Source: an uncultured Draconibacterium sp. (GTDB taxonomy: Bacteria; Bacteroidota; Bacteroidia; Bacteroidales; Prolixibacteraceae). From it: a stretch of 64,000 nucleotides of DNA. The notes under the pieces are model-generated. The model ran no database searches and was not told where the DNA came from. It worked only from the letters and a program-made list of their open reading frames with translations. Location: assembly GCF_963677575.1 (NCBI RefSeq), contig NZ_OY782038.1, positions 1,984,001 to 2,048,000 on the forward strand, in the 5' to 3' direction. Below, one piece after another: positions 37,593 through 46,361 of this stretch. Position 1 is the stretch's first letter. The number at the start of each line of letters is the position of its first letter. Position numbers and translations under genes: made by a program.

Positions 37593-37787
37593 ATGAGAGT
37601 AAATTCGTATAAACTTGTACAAGAAGTTGGCGAACTAAAAATAGTTAGCGCTTCGAAAATCGGTAATATAGCAGCCCCGCTACTTGTTGTTGAAAAAGAA
37701 ACTATTAACCATCAAAAATTTACAACTTCATTCGAAAGTTTATCTGTTTATCATATTCTGAAACAACAGATATTCGCGAAAAACTAG
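37593..37787 (+). CDS. hypothetical small protein
   Basis: 64-residue protein starting at an ATG (37593) four codons behind a possible GTG at 37584. It contains a hydrophobic middle (IGNIAAPLLVVEKE) and no known motif. It may be real but is short, and nothing around it supports a role. Confidence 0.35.
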   Translation: MRVNSYKLVQEVGELKIVSASKIGNIAAPLLVVEKETINHQKFTTSFESLSVYHILKQQIFAKN

Positions 37788-38036
37788 TTGCACCCAAATT
37801 TTAATATTTTGTTTTTACAGAATCTACTTAAAGCACAGAATAAGATTTAAAATACTGTGTTGTTTTATCCCTGAAGAAATCGCAAAACCCTCTCCTGCCG
37901 ACAGAGACATCACTCTAAATCACTTGCTGTAAAAAACCAGACTCAACAAATTTCATAGCTTAATTTACAGGCAAAAAAAGATTATGCTGAAAAACTTTTT
38001 TCTTTTAAATTGTTATGGTTTATAAACAATAGCAAG

Positions 38037-40799
38037 ATGTCGAATCTGCAGATTTTGATCGAAGAACTTGGAAAACCATATTCCGATCTCAAATTTCTTT
38101 TAACCTGTTTCCGTGAAGTACTCATTGAAAATGGCGAAAAGGAAGTGGCAGCCAGAATGCCGTGGATCGGTGACGAAAACACACAAAATGCCGGGCATTT
38201 CTCGCAAAAACACTTTAACATGTATTCGGTTTGTTTTCAGTTGTTAAACCTGGCAGAAACAAACGGAGCCGTGCAACAAAGGCGAAAAACCGAAGAAGGC
38301 AACTCACTGCTGGCAACAAACGGCTTGTGGGCCAACAGCATCAATCTTTTAAAAGAAAAAGGCATCGCTGAAGATAAGATTCTCGAATCACTAGAAAATA
38401 TTTCCATTCAGCCGGTTTTAACCGCGCACCCCACCGAAGCCAAACGTCCGGTAATTCTGAAAAAATACCGCGAGCTGTACCTGCTTTTGGTAAAGCGTGA
38501 GAACTCGATGTACAACTCTTACGAACTGCAGGAAAACCGCGAAGAAATGAAACGCGTTATTTCCTCTATTTGGCACATCGACGAGTTTTATATGGAAAAA
38601 CCCACCGTGGAAAACGAGCTGGACAATGCAATTCACTATTTTGTAAATGTATTCCCAGAAGTTGTTCCCCTCTTAAATCGCCGGCTTGTTCAGGCCTGGG
38701 AATTTTCAGGTTTCGACTCTACCCCATTAATTGAGAACAACAATTTTCCGCGACTTAAATTTGGAACCTGGATTGGCGGCGACCGCGACGGACATCCGCT
38801 GGTTACTGCCGAAGTAACAAAAAAAGCATTGCATAAACTCCGGTTAAATGCGTTTATCACAGTTAAAAATGAACTGAACAGATTAGCTGACGACCTGAGT
38901 TTTTATTTTGAAATATCGGACCTGCCTGGATTTATGGTTAACCGTTTTAAAGAACTGGTTGCCGAAACTGGGAACAAAACAAAATCGATTATTTCAGCAT
39001 CTAAAAATGAAGCATTTAAACTTATTGTGCAGCTTTTTATCAATAAACTGCCACTGAATATCGGGAATTCGCAGTCGTTTGAACTGGATGATGCAAAAGG
39101 AACTTACGATAACTCCAAACAGTTGATCGAAGATCTGGAACTGCTAAAAAGTGCCTTACTGGAAGCAAATTATAACGACATTGCCCACCAATCGGTTAAC
39201 CGGTCAATCTATTTTATCAAAACATTTGGTTTCCATCTTGCCGAACTTGATATCAGGCAAAACAGTCGTTATTACCATTTGGCTTTGCAACAACTGGTTG
39301 AAAAATCTGATCCGTTTAATGCAAAAGATAGCGAATGGACCGAAGAATCTAAAAAGTCATTTCTGGAAAAGGAACTGCATTCGGCCCGGCCGTTTACACA
39401 CGATTACAGCCAGCTTGATACCGAATCGAAAAACACCATCGAATGTTTTCAGCTCCTAAACAGTCATATCTCGAAATATGCACACTACTCCATCGGTTCG
39501 TTAATCATTAGCATGACCCAAAGTGCCAGCGATTTGCTTACGGTTTATATTCTGGCACGCGAAGCCGGTCTTACGCTTTTCCAGAACACGATGATCATAA
39601 AACTGCATGTTGTTCCGCTTTTCGAAACCATACAGGATTTGATTGACAGTCCGGCTATTTTAGAAGAATATTTTGGCTATCCTGAAGTTCAAAACAGCCT
39701 GGAATACCAGCGCAAAGCACAAAACCTTCCTGTAAGAACACAGGAAATTATGATCGGTTACAGCGATAGCAACAAAGACGGAGGTATACTGGCCAGTGCA
39801 TGGTTTTTATACAAAGCGCAGAAAGAAATTACCGAAGTGGGAAGAAAATATGGTATAGACATTAAGTTTTTCCATGGCAAAGGAGGCTCAATTAGTCGCG
39901 GAGCCGGACCAATTCACTGGTTTTTGCGTTCGTTACCACACGGTACTCTTTCCGGCAACTTTAAAATTACGGAGCAGGGCGAGAGCATTGAAAAGAAATT
40001 TGCCAATAAAATAAATGCCGTTTACAACCTCGAGTTAATGATGTCGGGGAATGCGTTAAACACATTGCTGCACAAAACGCCCGAAGAAGATGGCGACGAC
40101 ATTGCTGAAATAATGGAGTTTATGGGGCAGGAAAGTTTCAATACTTATACCGAATTGCTTCAAAATCCGCATTTCCTTGATTTTTACCAGGAGGCCACCC
40201 CAATTGATGTCATTGAGCAAAGTAAAATTGGCTCGCGCCCGGCACGAAGAACAGGTAAAAGAAGTTTTTCCGACCTCAGGGCTATTCCCTGGGTATTTAG
40301 CTGGGGGCAATCACGGTACCACATTACCAGCTGGTATGGTGTTGGTACAACACTCGAGAAAATGAAAAAGGAATACCCCGACAAATACAAGAAACTAAAA
40401 AAACTAATCCCAAAGAACCAGTTTATAAGATATGTTTTAACCAATGTCGATACCAGTTTGGCGAGTACCGACAAAGACATTATGCAGCTTTATGGTGGCT
40501 TGGTAAAGAATGAAGAGACACGTTCTGAGGTTTTAACCCTCCTGCTTCAGGAGTTTGAAAAGACACAACAAATCATGAATGAATTGCTGGGACGTCCAAT
40601 GAAAGAACGGCGTAAAAGTCATTATTACTCCACGCAGTTACGTGCCGAAGCACTTAATACGCTGCACAATTACCAGGTACATTACATTAATAAATGGCGT
40701 GAGCAACAATATGCCGATGCCGACAAAAACAAAGAAATACTGAACCAGTTATTGCTATCGGTAAATGCCATTGCAAACGCCATGGGAACAACCGGCTAG
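38037..40799 (+). CDS. ppc: phosphoenolpyruvate carboxylase
   Basis: 920-residue anaplerotic enzyme making oxaloacetate from PEP and bicarbonate. All main motifs are present: the catalytic His in VLTAHPTEAKR, GGDRDGHP, IGYSDSNKDGG, the glycine loop FHGKGGSISRGAGP, and SRPARR near the active site, followed by the C-terminal helices. The annotated ATG at 38037 is better than the TTG at 38010. It is followed by the bidirectional hairpin at 40889. Confidence 0.94.
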   Translation: MSNLQILIEELGKPYSDLKFLLTCFREVLIENGEKEVAARMPWIGDENTQNAGHFSQKHFNMYSVCFQLLNLAETNGAVQQRRKTEEGNSLLATNGLWANSINLLKEKGIAEDKILESLENISIQPVLTAHPTEAKRPVILKKYRELYLLLVKRENSMYNSYELQENREEMKRVISSIWHIDEFYMEKPTVENELDNAIHYFVNVFPEVVPLLNRRLVQAWEFSGFDSTPLIENNNFPRLKFGTWIGGDRDGHPLVTAEVTKKALHKLRLNAFITVKNELNRLADDLSFYFEISDLPGFMVNRFKELVAETGNKTKSIISASKNEAFKLIVQLFINKLPLNIGNSQSFELDDAKGTYDNSKQLIEDLELLKSALLEANYNDIAHQSVNRSIYFIKTFGFHLAELDIRQNSRYYHLALQQLVEKSDPFNAKDSEWTEESKKSFLEKELHSARPFTHDYSQLDTESKNTIECFQLLNSHISKYAHYSIGSLIISMTQSASDLLTVYILAREAGLTLFQNTMIIKLHVVPLFETIQDLIDSPAILEEYFGYPEVQNSLEYQRKAQNLPVRTQEIMIGYSDSNKDGGILASAWFLYKAQKEITEVGRKYGIDIKFFHGKGGSISRGAGPIHWFLRSLPHGTLSGNFKITEQGESIEKKFANKINAVYNLELMMSGNALNTLLHKTPEEDGDDIAEIMEFMGQESFNTYTELLQNPHFLDFYQEATPIDVIEQSKIGSRPARRTGKRSFSDLRAIPWVFSWGQSRYHITSWYGVGTTLEKMKKEYPDKYKKLKKLIPKNQFIRYVLTNVDTSLASTDKDIMQLYGGLVKNEETRSEVLTLLLQEFEKTQQIMNELLGRPMKERRKSHYYSTQLRAEALNTLHNYQVHYINKWREQQYADADKNKEILNQLLLSVNAIANAMGTTG

Positions 40800-40888
40800 C
40801 TCGTTTTATGTCCAATTTTTTGACAAATTATATTATGAATGTGGCCGATAAAATCCGTGAATAACAATGATCTCAACAGATACAAAAA

Positions 40889-40918
40889 AAGGTGATATGA
40901 AGAATCTCATAACACCTT
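40889..40918. terminator. bidirectional hairpin terminator
   Basis: AAGGTGATATGA (40889-40900) pairs with TCATAACACCTT (40907-40918) with a single mismatch and a 6 nt loop, flanked by A-rich and T-containing ends on both sides. It separates the convergent ppc and peroxiredoxin genes. Confidence 0.7.
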
Positions 40919-40943
40919 AATTTCTCACATCTACTTTTACTAT

Positions 40944-41645
40944 TTAACTCAGAATTTCTTCAAGTGTAATGTAGTCTCCAACTTTTCCAGTCATTTGTTC
41001 AACATCGGTATTCACCGGAAGTGTTTTCTTGCCCGGTCTCCAACCTGCAGGACAAACCTCACCGGTTTTACTTGCATGTTGCCAAGCCTTAATTTGTCTT
41101 ATGAATTCAATTACATTTCTACCTACAGAATCGGCCTGAACTTCCTGTGCAACACAAACACCATCGGGATTAAACAGGAATCGTCCTCTGAGAGCAACAC
41201 CTTCCTCTTCAATTAAAACACCAAATGCACGGCTAACCTCCTGTGTAGTGTCGGCTCCAATTGTAAGCTTCAAACCATTGAGAATCGGTTCTGTTTCAAC
41301 AAATCTTTTGTGAGAGAATTTTGAGTCGACAGACACCGGCAAAAGTTCTACTCCCAGTTCTTGAAATTCATCATAATGGGCGTTCATAGCAGCAATTTCG
41401 GTTGGGCAAACAAAGGTAAAATCGGCAGGATAGAAACATACCACTGTCCATTTGTCCTTATAATCTTCACTTTTCACTGTTTTGTAATGACCTGTTTTTG
41501 CGTCGTAAGCTTCCATTTCAAATTCTGGCATTAGCTGCCTTACCATCGTTGCACTCATTGGTTTTTCCTCCGTTTTTAAATTTTCAACTAAATCTTCTGT
41601 TTTCTTCTTTTTTTTCAGTGGCTTTACGCCATTTACACATGCCAT
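40944..41645 (-). CDS. 2-Cys peroxiredoxin (AhpC/Prx1 type)
   Basis: 233-residue peroxide-reducing enzyme. The peroxidatic cysteine is Cys80 in DFTFVCPTE and the resolving cysteine Cys198 in GEVCPAGW, with the Prx1 C-terminal extension following. The first 29 residues are a Lys-rich extension with a cysteine (MACVNGVKPLKKK) not part of the thioredoxin fold; an internal Met at residue 30 would give a standard-length enzyme, so the start is not certain. A TAAGTTTG box (41716-41723, minus strand) lies about 70 bp upstream. Confidence 0.88.
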   Translation of the reverse strand: MACVNGVKPLKKKKKTEDLVENLKTEEKPMSATMVRQLMPEFEMEAYDAKTGHYKTVKSEDYKDKWTVVCFYPADFTFVCPTEIAAMNAHYDEFQELGVELLPVSVDSKFSHKRFVETEPILNGLKLTIGADTTQEVSRAFGVLIEEEGVALRGRFLFNPDGVCVAQEVQADSVGRNVIEFIRQIKAWQHASKTGEVCPAGWRPGKKTLPVNTDVEQMTGKVGDYITLEEILS

Positions 41646-41715
41646 AATCGTTAAATTTTATGGTTTTATTAATCAAAATCTTATTTACATTCCATTTGAT
41701 AAATTTATTTTTTAT

Positions 41716-41723
41716 CAAACTTA
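41716..41723 (-). promoter_or_regulatory. possible -7 box of the peroxiredoxin gene
   Basis: TAAGTTTG on the minus strand matches TAnnTTTG. No TTG is found at the right distance upstream, so this is a half-supported promoter. Confidence 0.3.
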
Positions 41724-41876
41724 TGTGCATTTAAATATATCACATTTAAACGATAGTTCATTTAAAAAGTTTAAAAATCAAGTAAGTATTTTTAAAAAAT
41801 CGTATAGATGGGAAAATCCGGCTAATCGTTACAAACTAAAAAGACACGAAAATAATACAACCAAACCAATTGGCTT

Positions 41877-42350
41877 TCATCTACTTCCTACTACTTCTTC
41901 TTTGGGTAGGTATCGCTTAAAACTCTCATAAAACATTTCCTGCTGCTCGCGCGACAGGTTTTGTTCAAAACGGTAACTTTTTCCTGTTTTATCAAACATC
42001 ACTTTTAAATAAGTTACATTTCGGTTGTAGGCCGTATAATCCGGCGATGTTGTAGTAACACTCTGATTGCTCCTGTTTTGTTCTCGGTAATTCGATTGAT
42101 AAGCAGGTGAATTGATGACAACAGGAGAACTTTTAGGGACTAAGGTTACGTCCCTCCCGTAAAATTCATAAATCATTTCTTTTCCTCCATCTGCTAAAGG
42201 AACTATTTGTTCAGGCTTTCCCAACCTGCTGTAAATTTCCATTTCACTCTTCCCTATCAAGGTAGATTTAAACACCTCATCGGTTAATTTTCCGGTGGTA
42301 GAACACGAAAACAAAACAGCAAGTAACAGGATAATAGATGTGTGTTTCAT
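41877..42350 (-). CDS. BamE/SmpA-like lipoprotein
   Basis: 157-residue lipoprotein with lipobox FSC at residues 14-16. The body opens with FKSTLIGKSEMEIYSRLGKPEQI, the helix-helix-strand pattern of the SmpA/OmlA (BamE) domain, and ends in strands (TYLKVMFDKTGKSYRFEQNL) and a helix, with a low-complexity Asn/Ser/Tyr-rich insertion at about 80-110. The role in outer-membrane biogenesis is inferred only from the fold pattern. Confidence 0.6.
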   Translation of the reverse strand: MKHTSIILLLAVLFSCSTTGKLTDEVFKSTLIGKSEMEIYSRLGKPEQIVPLADGGKEMIYEFYGRDVTLVPKSSPVVINSPAYQSNYREQNRSNQSVTTTSPDYTAYNRNVTYLKVMFDKTGKSYRFEQNLSREQQEMFYESFKRYLPKEEVVGSR

Positions 42351-42644
42351 GACAGGTAGCGCTTTTGGTATAACTGTTTTTTTTTTATTACGCGTGAAAT
42401 TATAAAAAAGTTAGTAATAACAATACATACATTCACATAATGAACGATTCAACGCATTTTATAGAAATATTATGATGCATTCAACATAATTCCCTGCAAC
42501 CAAAGCACAAAATTCCACGTACAACTTTATATATCTGGCCCTTATACCATTTCAAGTTAAATTACTGACTCAACGAAATGGGATTTTCTATCAGGGATAA
42601 CAGAGACTAGAAACAATTTATTAGTAACCTTAAAAAATTTTGTC

Positions 42645-42941
42645 ATGAGTAAAACAACAAATGTATTGGTAGGATTTATTGCCGGAGCAGCAGCAGGAAC
42701 AATAACCGGAATTCTGGTGGCCCCGGACAAAGGAGTGAAAACACGTAAGAAAATAAACAAACAGATCAAACGAACTTCAAGAGACGTGTCCGAATCCATT
42801 GGAGATGTTGTAGAAGAAATGAAAGAAAAGCTGAACGAAGTTGTCTCTGAAATGCGTTCAAAAGTCAACGAGACTGAAGAGAAAATCAAAGAAAAAGTTA
42901 ACTCTAAGTCCAAAACAGCAGAAGACGCAGCAGCGAACTAA
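42645..42941 (+). CDS. YtxH domain protein
   Basis: 98-residue protein: a glycine/alanine-rich transmembrane segment (VGFIAGAAAGTITGILVAPDKG) and a long charged amphipathic helix full of Lys and Glu heptads. This is the YtxH/YqjD-like general-stress envelope type. It is followed by a holin-like and a YqjK-like gene on the same strand with short gaps, forming a three-gene unit. Confidence 0.85.
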   Translation: MSKTTNVLVGFIAGAAAGTITGILVAPDKGVKTRKKINKQIKRTSRDVSESIGDVVEEMKEKLNEVVSEMRSKVNETEEKIKEKVNSKSKTAEDAAAN

Positions 42942-42977
42942 TAATTGTAGTACATCACAATTAGAAGTATACAACAA

Positions 42978-43343
42978 ATGAGCGACAAATTAACAAAAAG
43001 TATGGCAGGGCTTAACGAAGCCGTAAAACAATATACTCAGGCAAGAATCGACTTGGTTAAGCTCCTGTTTTTAAAGAAAACCTCGAAGTATATGAGCGTC
43101 CTGTTCGGGTTGCTCATCATCGTATTACTTTCAGCTTTAATACTGGCTATTGCTGGTGTAATGTTCATACTTTGGTATGGCCAAACCTACAACAATTACC
43201 TTGAAGGTGCTTTTATAGTACTCGGAATTTTCATTATACTTTTGATCGTTTTACTGATATTCAGAAAAAGAATACTGACCTCATTCTTCCTTTCGCATTT
43301 CTCAGAAATCTTATTCGAAGATGATGAAACAGATCCTAAATAA
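42978..43343 (+). CDS. phage holin-like (YqjE-type) membrane protein
   Basis: 121-residue protein with an amphipathic N-terminal helix (residues about 1-30), two transmembrane helices (about 40-65 and 75-95) and an acidic tail. It matches the Phage_holin_3_6/YqjE type found in stress operons; it is not phage-derived judging from its neighbours. Second gene of the YtxH unit. Confidence 0.75.
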   Translation: MSDKLTKSMAGLNEAVKQYTQARIDLVKLLFLKKTSKYMSVLFGLLIIVLLSALILAIAGVMFILWYGQTYNNYLEGAFIVLGIFIILLIVLLIFRKRILTSFFLSHFSEILFEDDETDPK

Positions 43344-43393
43344 CTAAAGAATAAAGGCTTTTGAATAAACGTGACGAATAAACCATTGCAACT

Positions 43394-43621
43394 ATGAAAC
43401 GTGTAAAAAATATGAGGGAACTGGAACTCCTGAAAGAAAACCTGAAGTACCGCCTGTCGATTAGCGAAAAAAATTTATTGGGCTCGTCGGTAGGAATTAT
43501 CGACAATGTTACCGATGGACTGAAAGACTGGGCATTTGAATTTGGTACTTCCCTGGTTATGAATTTTATTCGACGATCGCGAAAACATGAGCCAGAAACA
43601 AACAAACAGGCATCTACCTAA
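43394..43621 (+). CDS. YqjK-like small protein
   Basis: 75-residue basic protein starting MKRVKNMRELELLKENLKYR, with a central amphipathic helix and a basic, polar tail. Its position after YtxH and holin-like genes parallels yqjK in the enterobacterial yqjCDEK unit, which is the main reason for the name. Function unknown. Confidence 0.55.
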   Translation: MKRVKNMRELELLKENLKYRLSISEKNLLGSSVGIIDNVTDGLKDWAFEFGTSLVMNFIRRSRKHEPETNKQAST

Positions 43622-43962
43622 CCACAATTATTCAACAGTTAAACCCAAACCTCATCAAGAGCATATCTTATAATCGGATTCTGAAATTAGTCACCTCTAT
43701 TTCCAAACAAAGTTCTGCCGATCTTTCCCGGCAGTTAGAACACGGATCTTTTTTATTGATTTATTGTTACCGCAGTTTACCAACATGAGAGGTGATACAA
43801 AACTATTGTTAGCAACCTAAAAAAGGTCGTCGGGAATCTCATATTTAATTCCCGTTAACGCGATGTTAAAATCAATTTTTTATGCTTTGTTACACAACAT
43901 TTCCAAACCAGTCGTGTTATATAGTATCGTTTTTGAATTGCCGGTACCGATAAAAGAAAACA
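43622..43962. other. intergenic stretch with two hairpins
   Basis: 341 bp without a gene I can support. It holds CTGCCG/CGGCAG (43715-43734), possibly a weak terminator for the YtxH unit, and CGGGAAT/ATTCCCG (43831-43854). A promoter for the downstream VTT gene should be here, but I see no full consensus. Confidence 0.4.
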
Positions 43963-44583
43963 ATGATAAAGAATTTACTATATAATCTGTCTCCCGGGCG
44001 CCTGTCGATATTGAACCGATATTACCGCATTACACAGTTTTATCCATTCCTGAAAAGCACTGCCTACAAAGGCGGAACGATAGCAGCAGTTTTTGTACTG
44101 TTGCTGGTTAGCCTCGAAATATTCCTTCTGGATTTCAATTTAATACTCAATAACCTCGTGGATACTTATTCGCCTAAAATTATTTATTCGGTATTTCTTT
44201 TATCCGAAACATTTTTAGGATTGGTACCACCAGAAATGTTTATCGCCTGGGCTTCGAAACTGGAAATTCCTTGGGGAGCGTTGTTTATTTTAGCAACCTT
44301 ATCGTACATCGGCGGCGTAATTTCGTACTTTCTCGGAACACGCTTGGTTCTCATTCCTTCGGTAAAAAATCATATCGAAAATAAAATACAGAAACACATT
44401 GTAAACCTGCGGAAATGGGGCGGCATATTTGTTTTTCTGGGAGCTGTTTCACCGGTTCCCCACTCTATTGTAAGCCTCGCCTCAGGCCTTATTGGCTACA
44501 ATTTTAAAAACTACTTATTGTGGTCGCTATTTAGGTATTTTCGTTTTATAATTTATGCACTGGTAATTTTCGGCATTTTTTAA
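43963..44583 (+). CDS. VTT-domain (DedA-like) membrane protein
   Basis: 206-residue polytopic membrane protein with four to five helices. Features include the conserved region LPEMF-like (LGLVPPEMFIAWASKL), a glycine-rich YIGGVISYFLGTRL, and a C-terminal GAVSPVPHSIVSLASGL; these fit the VTT/SNARE-associated family, membrane proteins with suspected lipid scramblase activity. It ends tail to tail with the ABC exporter gene, overlapping by 4 bp. Confidence 0.75.
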   Translation: MIKNLLYNLSPGRLSILNRYYRITQFYPFLKSTAYKGGTIAAVFVLLLVSLEIFLLDFNLILNNLVDTYSPKIIYSVFLLSETFLGLVPPEMFIAWASKLEIPWGALFILATLSYIGGVISYFLGTRLVLIPSVKNHIENKIQKHIVNLRKWGGIFVFLGAVSPVPHSIVSLASGLIGYNFKNYLLWSLFRYFRFIIYALVIFGIF

Positions 44584-46361
44584 TCTTGTTGCTCTTCCTC
44601 CTCAAACTGGTGCAATAAGCGTGCATATTTTCCACCAAATTCCAGAAGCTGCTCGTGGTTACCTCTTTCTATAATCTGCCCGTCTTCCAACACCAAAATC
44701 ATGTCTGAATTTTTAATGGTACTTAAGCGGTGTGCCACTGCAATTACCGTTTTTCTAGAGAATATATTGGCAATGGCTTTTTGTATGTACTGTTCGGTAA
44801 TTGAATCAACAGCGCTGGTGGCCTCATCAAGGATGATCAGCTCGCTGTTTCCGGCAATGGCACGTGCAAAAGAGATCAATTGTGCTTGTCCTTTCGACAG
44901 ATTATCGCCATTATCCTGAATTACAAACTGGTACTTTTCGGGCAATTGGTCGATAAAATAATTGGCATAAACAAAGGATGCCGACTGCTCCACATCTCTT
45001 CGGGAAATGGATTTCCGCCCCAGCGAAATATTGAATTCAACCGTATCGTTAAACATGTAAATATCCTGCTGCATAATGGAAATCGTTTCGCGGATCTGTC
45101 CAATTGGAATTTCGGATAATTCGACGCCGTTAATTTTTATGCTTCCACGATATCCGGTGTATGTTTTTGCCAACAATCGAATAATCGTAGATTTTCCCGA
45201 GCCTGTCGTCCCAACCAAAGCCAGTCGATCGCCTTTTTGCAACTTAAACGATACATCTTTCAGCACGTCAGGTGTATCTTCAGAATACCGGAAAAACACA
45301 TTTTTGAACTCAATTTCCTGCAAAGCAATTGCTTCAGGAACTGTTTCAGAAGTTTCGGCTTTAGGATCTTCCACCTGCTGTTCAAACAATTCGCTGATGT
45401 GTTCAAGTGCCGACATTGCCCGCTGAATGGTTGAAATTTGCTGGGCAAACTGTTTTACCGGAACAAAAAGACGCTCTAAGGTAGTTACAAAAACAATGAG
45501 AATCCCCAGCGTATAACCGTAATCCCAAATTTGTATAGCGCCATACCAAATCACCAAAGCCGTGGCAACAGAAGTAATTCCTTCCACAATCGAGAACAGA
45601 AAAGAATCGTAGACATTCGATTTGTTTTGGGCGTCGCAAAATTGTTTATTCAAGTCGTCGTATTTGTTCAACACTTTATCTTCGGCAGCAAAAAGCTGAA
45701 CGGTTTTCATTCCGGTTAAAGCCTCCTGCAAATAAGCGGCAGATTTTGCCAAACTGGTACGCGATGTATTGTAAGCTTTTCGAATCTTCTTCCGCAAAAA
45801 GTTTATCACCAAAACAATTACGGGAACCACTAACAGCAGCACCAAAGTCAGGCGCCAATTGATGTAAAAAAGGTAGCCCACCAACGCAAGCGTTTTTATG
45901 CTGTCGGCAAGCAAACCCAGTACTCCGGCAGCAAACGAATCCGAAACAGATTCCATGTCACTGGTCAATCGCGACAAGGTTACGCCAATTGGTTTTTTAT
46001 CGAAATAACTTAGTGGAAAACGTAACGATTTTCCAAACAAACGCCGGCGAAGATCAACAACAGCCAACCCTCCTGCTTTTGAAAAGGAGTAACTGTAAAC
46101 CCCATCAAACAGGATATTTAAGATTAATGCCACGGCCAGAAAAATTGTTTGCCTGATCAATCCATCAACATTACCCGGAACGATGTAATTATCCACGATA
46201 TCTTCAATCAGCCATAGAAAAAGAATACCCGCCCCAGTAGTTATCGGAATAGAAGCAAGACTCAGGAAAAACCATTTTTTGTGCGGTTTAAAATATCCGG
46301 CGAACTTTCGGAACAGCTGCCAGTCCACATTTTTGATAATATTGTTTTTGCCTCTGCTCAT
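44580..46361 (-). CDS. ABC exporter half with canonical Walker B and LSKGQ signature
   Basis: 593-residue fusion of a six-helix membrane domain (residues about 15-320) and an ATPase domain. Walker A is GTTGSGKSTI and Walker B LIILDEATSAVD with the catalytic Glu present; the signature is LSKGQAQ rather than LSGGQ. The upstream half-transporter gene overlaps by 4 bp. The non-standard signature fits the degenerate site of a heterodimeric exporter. The two cysteine/gamma-glutamyl ligase genes precede the pair on the same transcript, suggesting a thiol substrate (inference). Confidence 0.88.
   Translation of the reverse strand: MSRGKNNIIKNVDWQLFRKFAGYFKPHKKWFFLSLASIPITTGAGILFLWLIEDIVDNYIVPGNVDGLIRQTIFLAVALILNILFDGVYSYSFSKAGGLAVVDLRRRLFGKSLRFPLSYFDKKPIGVTLSRLTSDMESVSDSFAAGVLGLLADSIKTLALVGYLFYINWRLTLVLLLVVPVIVLVINFLRKKIRKAYNTSRTSLAKSAAYLQEALTGMKTVQLFAAEDKVLNKYDDLNKQFCDAQNKSNVYDSFLFSIVEGITSVATALVIWYGAIQIWDYGYTLGILIVFVTTLERLFVPVKQFAQQISTIQRAMSALEHISELFEQQVEDPKAETSETVPEAIALQEIEFKNVFFRYSEDTPDVLKDVSFKLQKGDRLALVGTTGSGKSTIIRLLAKTYTGYRGSIKINGVELSEIPIGQIRETISIMQQDIYMFNDTVEFNISLGRKSISRRDVEQSASFVYANYFIDQLPEKYQFVIQDNGDNLSKGQAQLISFARAIAGNSELIILDEATSAVDSITEQYIQKAIANIFSRKTVIAVAHRLSTIKNSDMILVLEDGQIIERGNHEQLLEFGGKYARLLHQFEEEEQQD

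Noticed and set aside
42978..43621. Prophage remnant suggested by a holin-like protein
   Set aside because: The holin-like gene sits with YtxH and YqjK-like genes as in chromosomal stress units, and no other phage gene is near.
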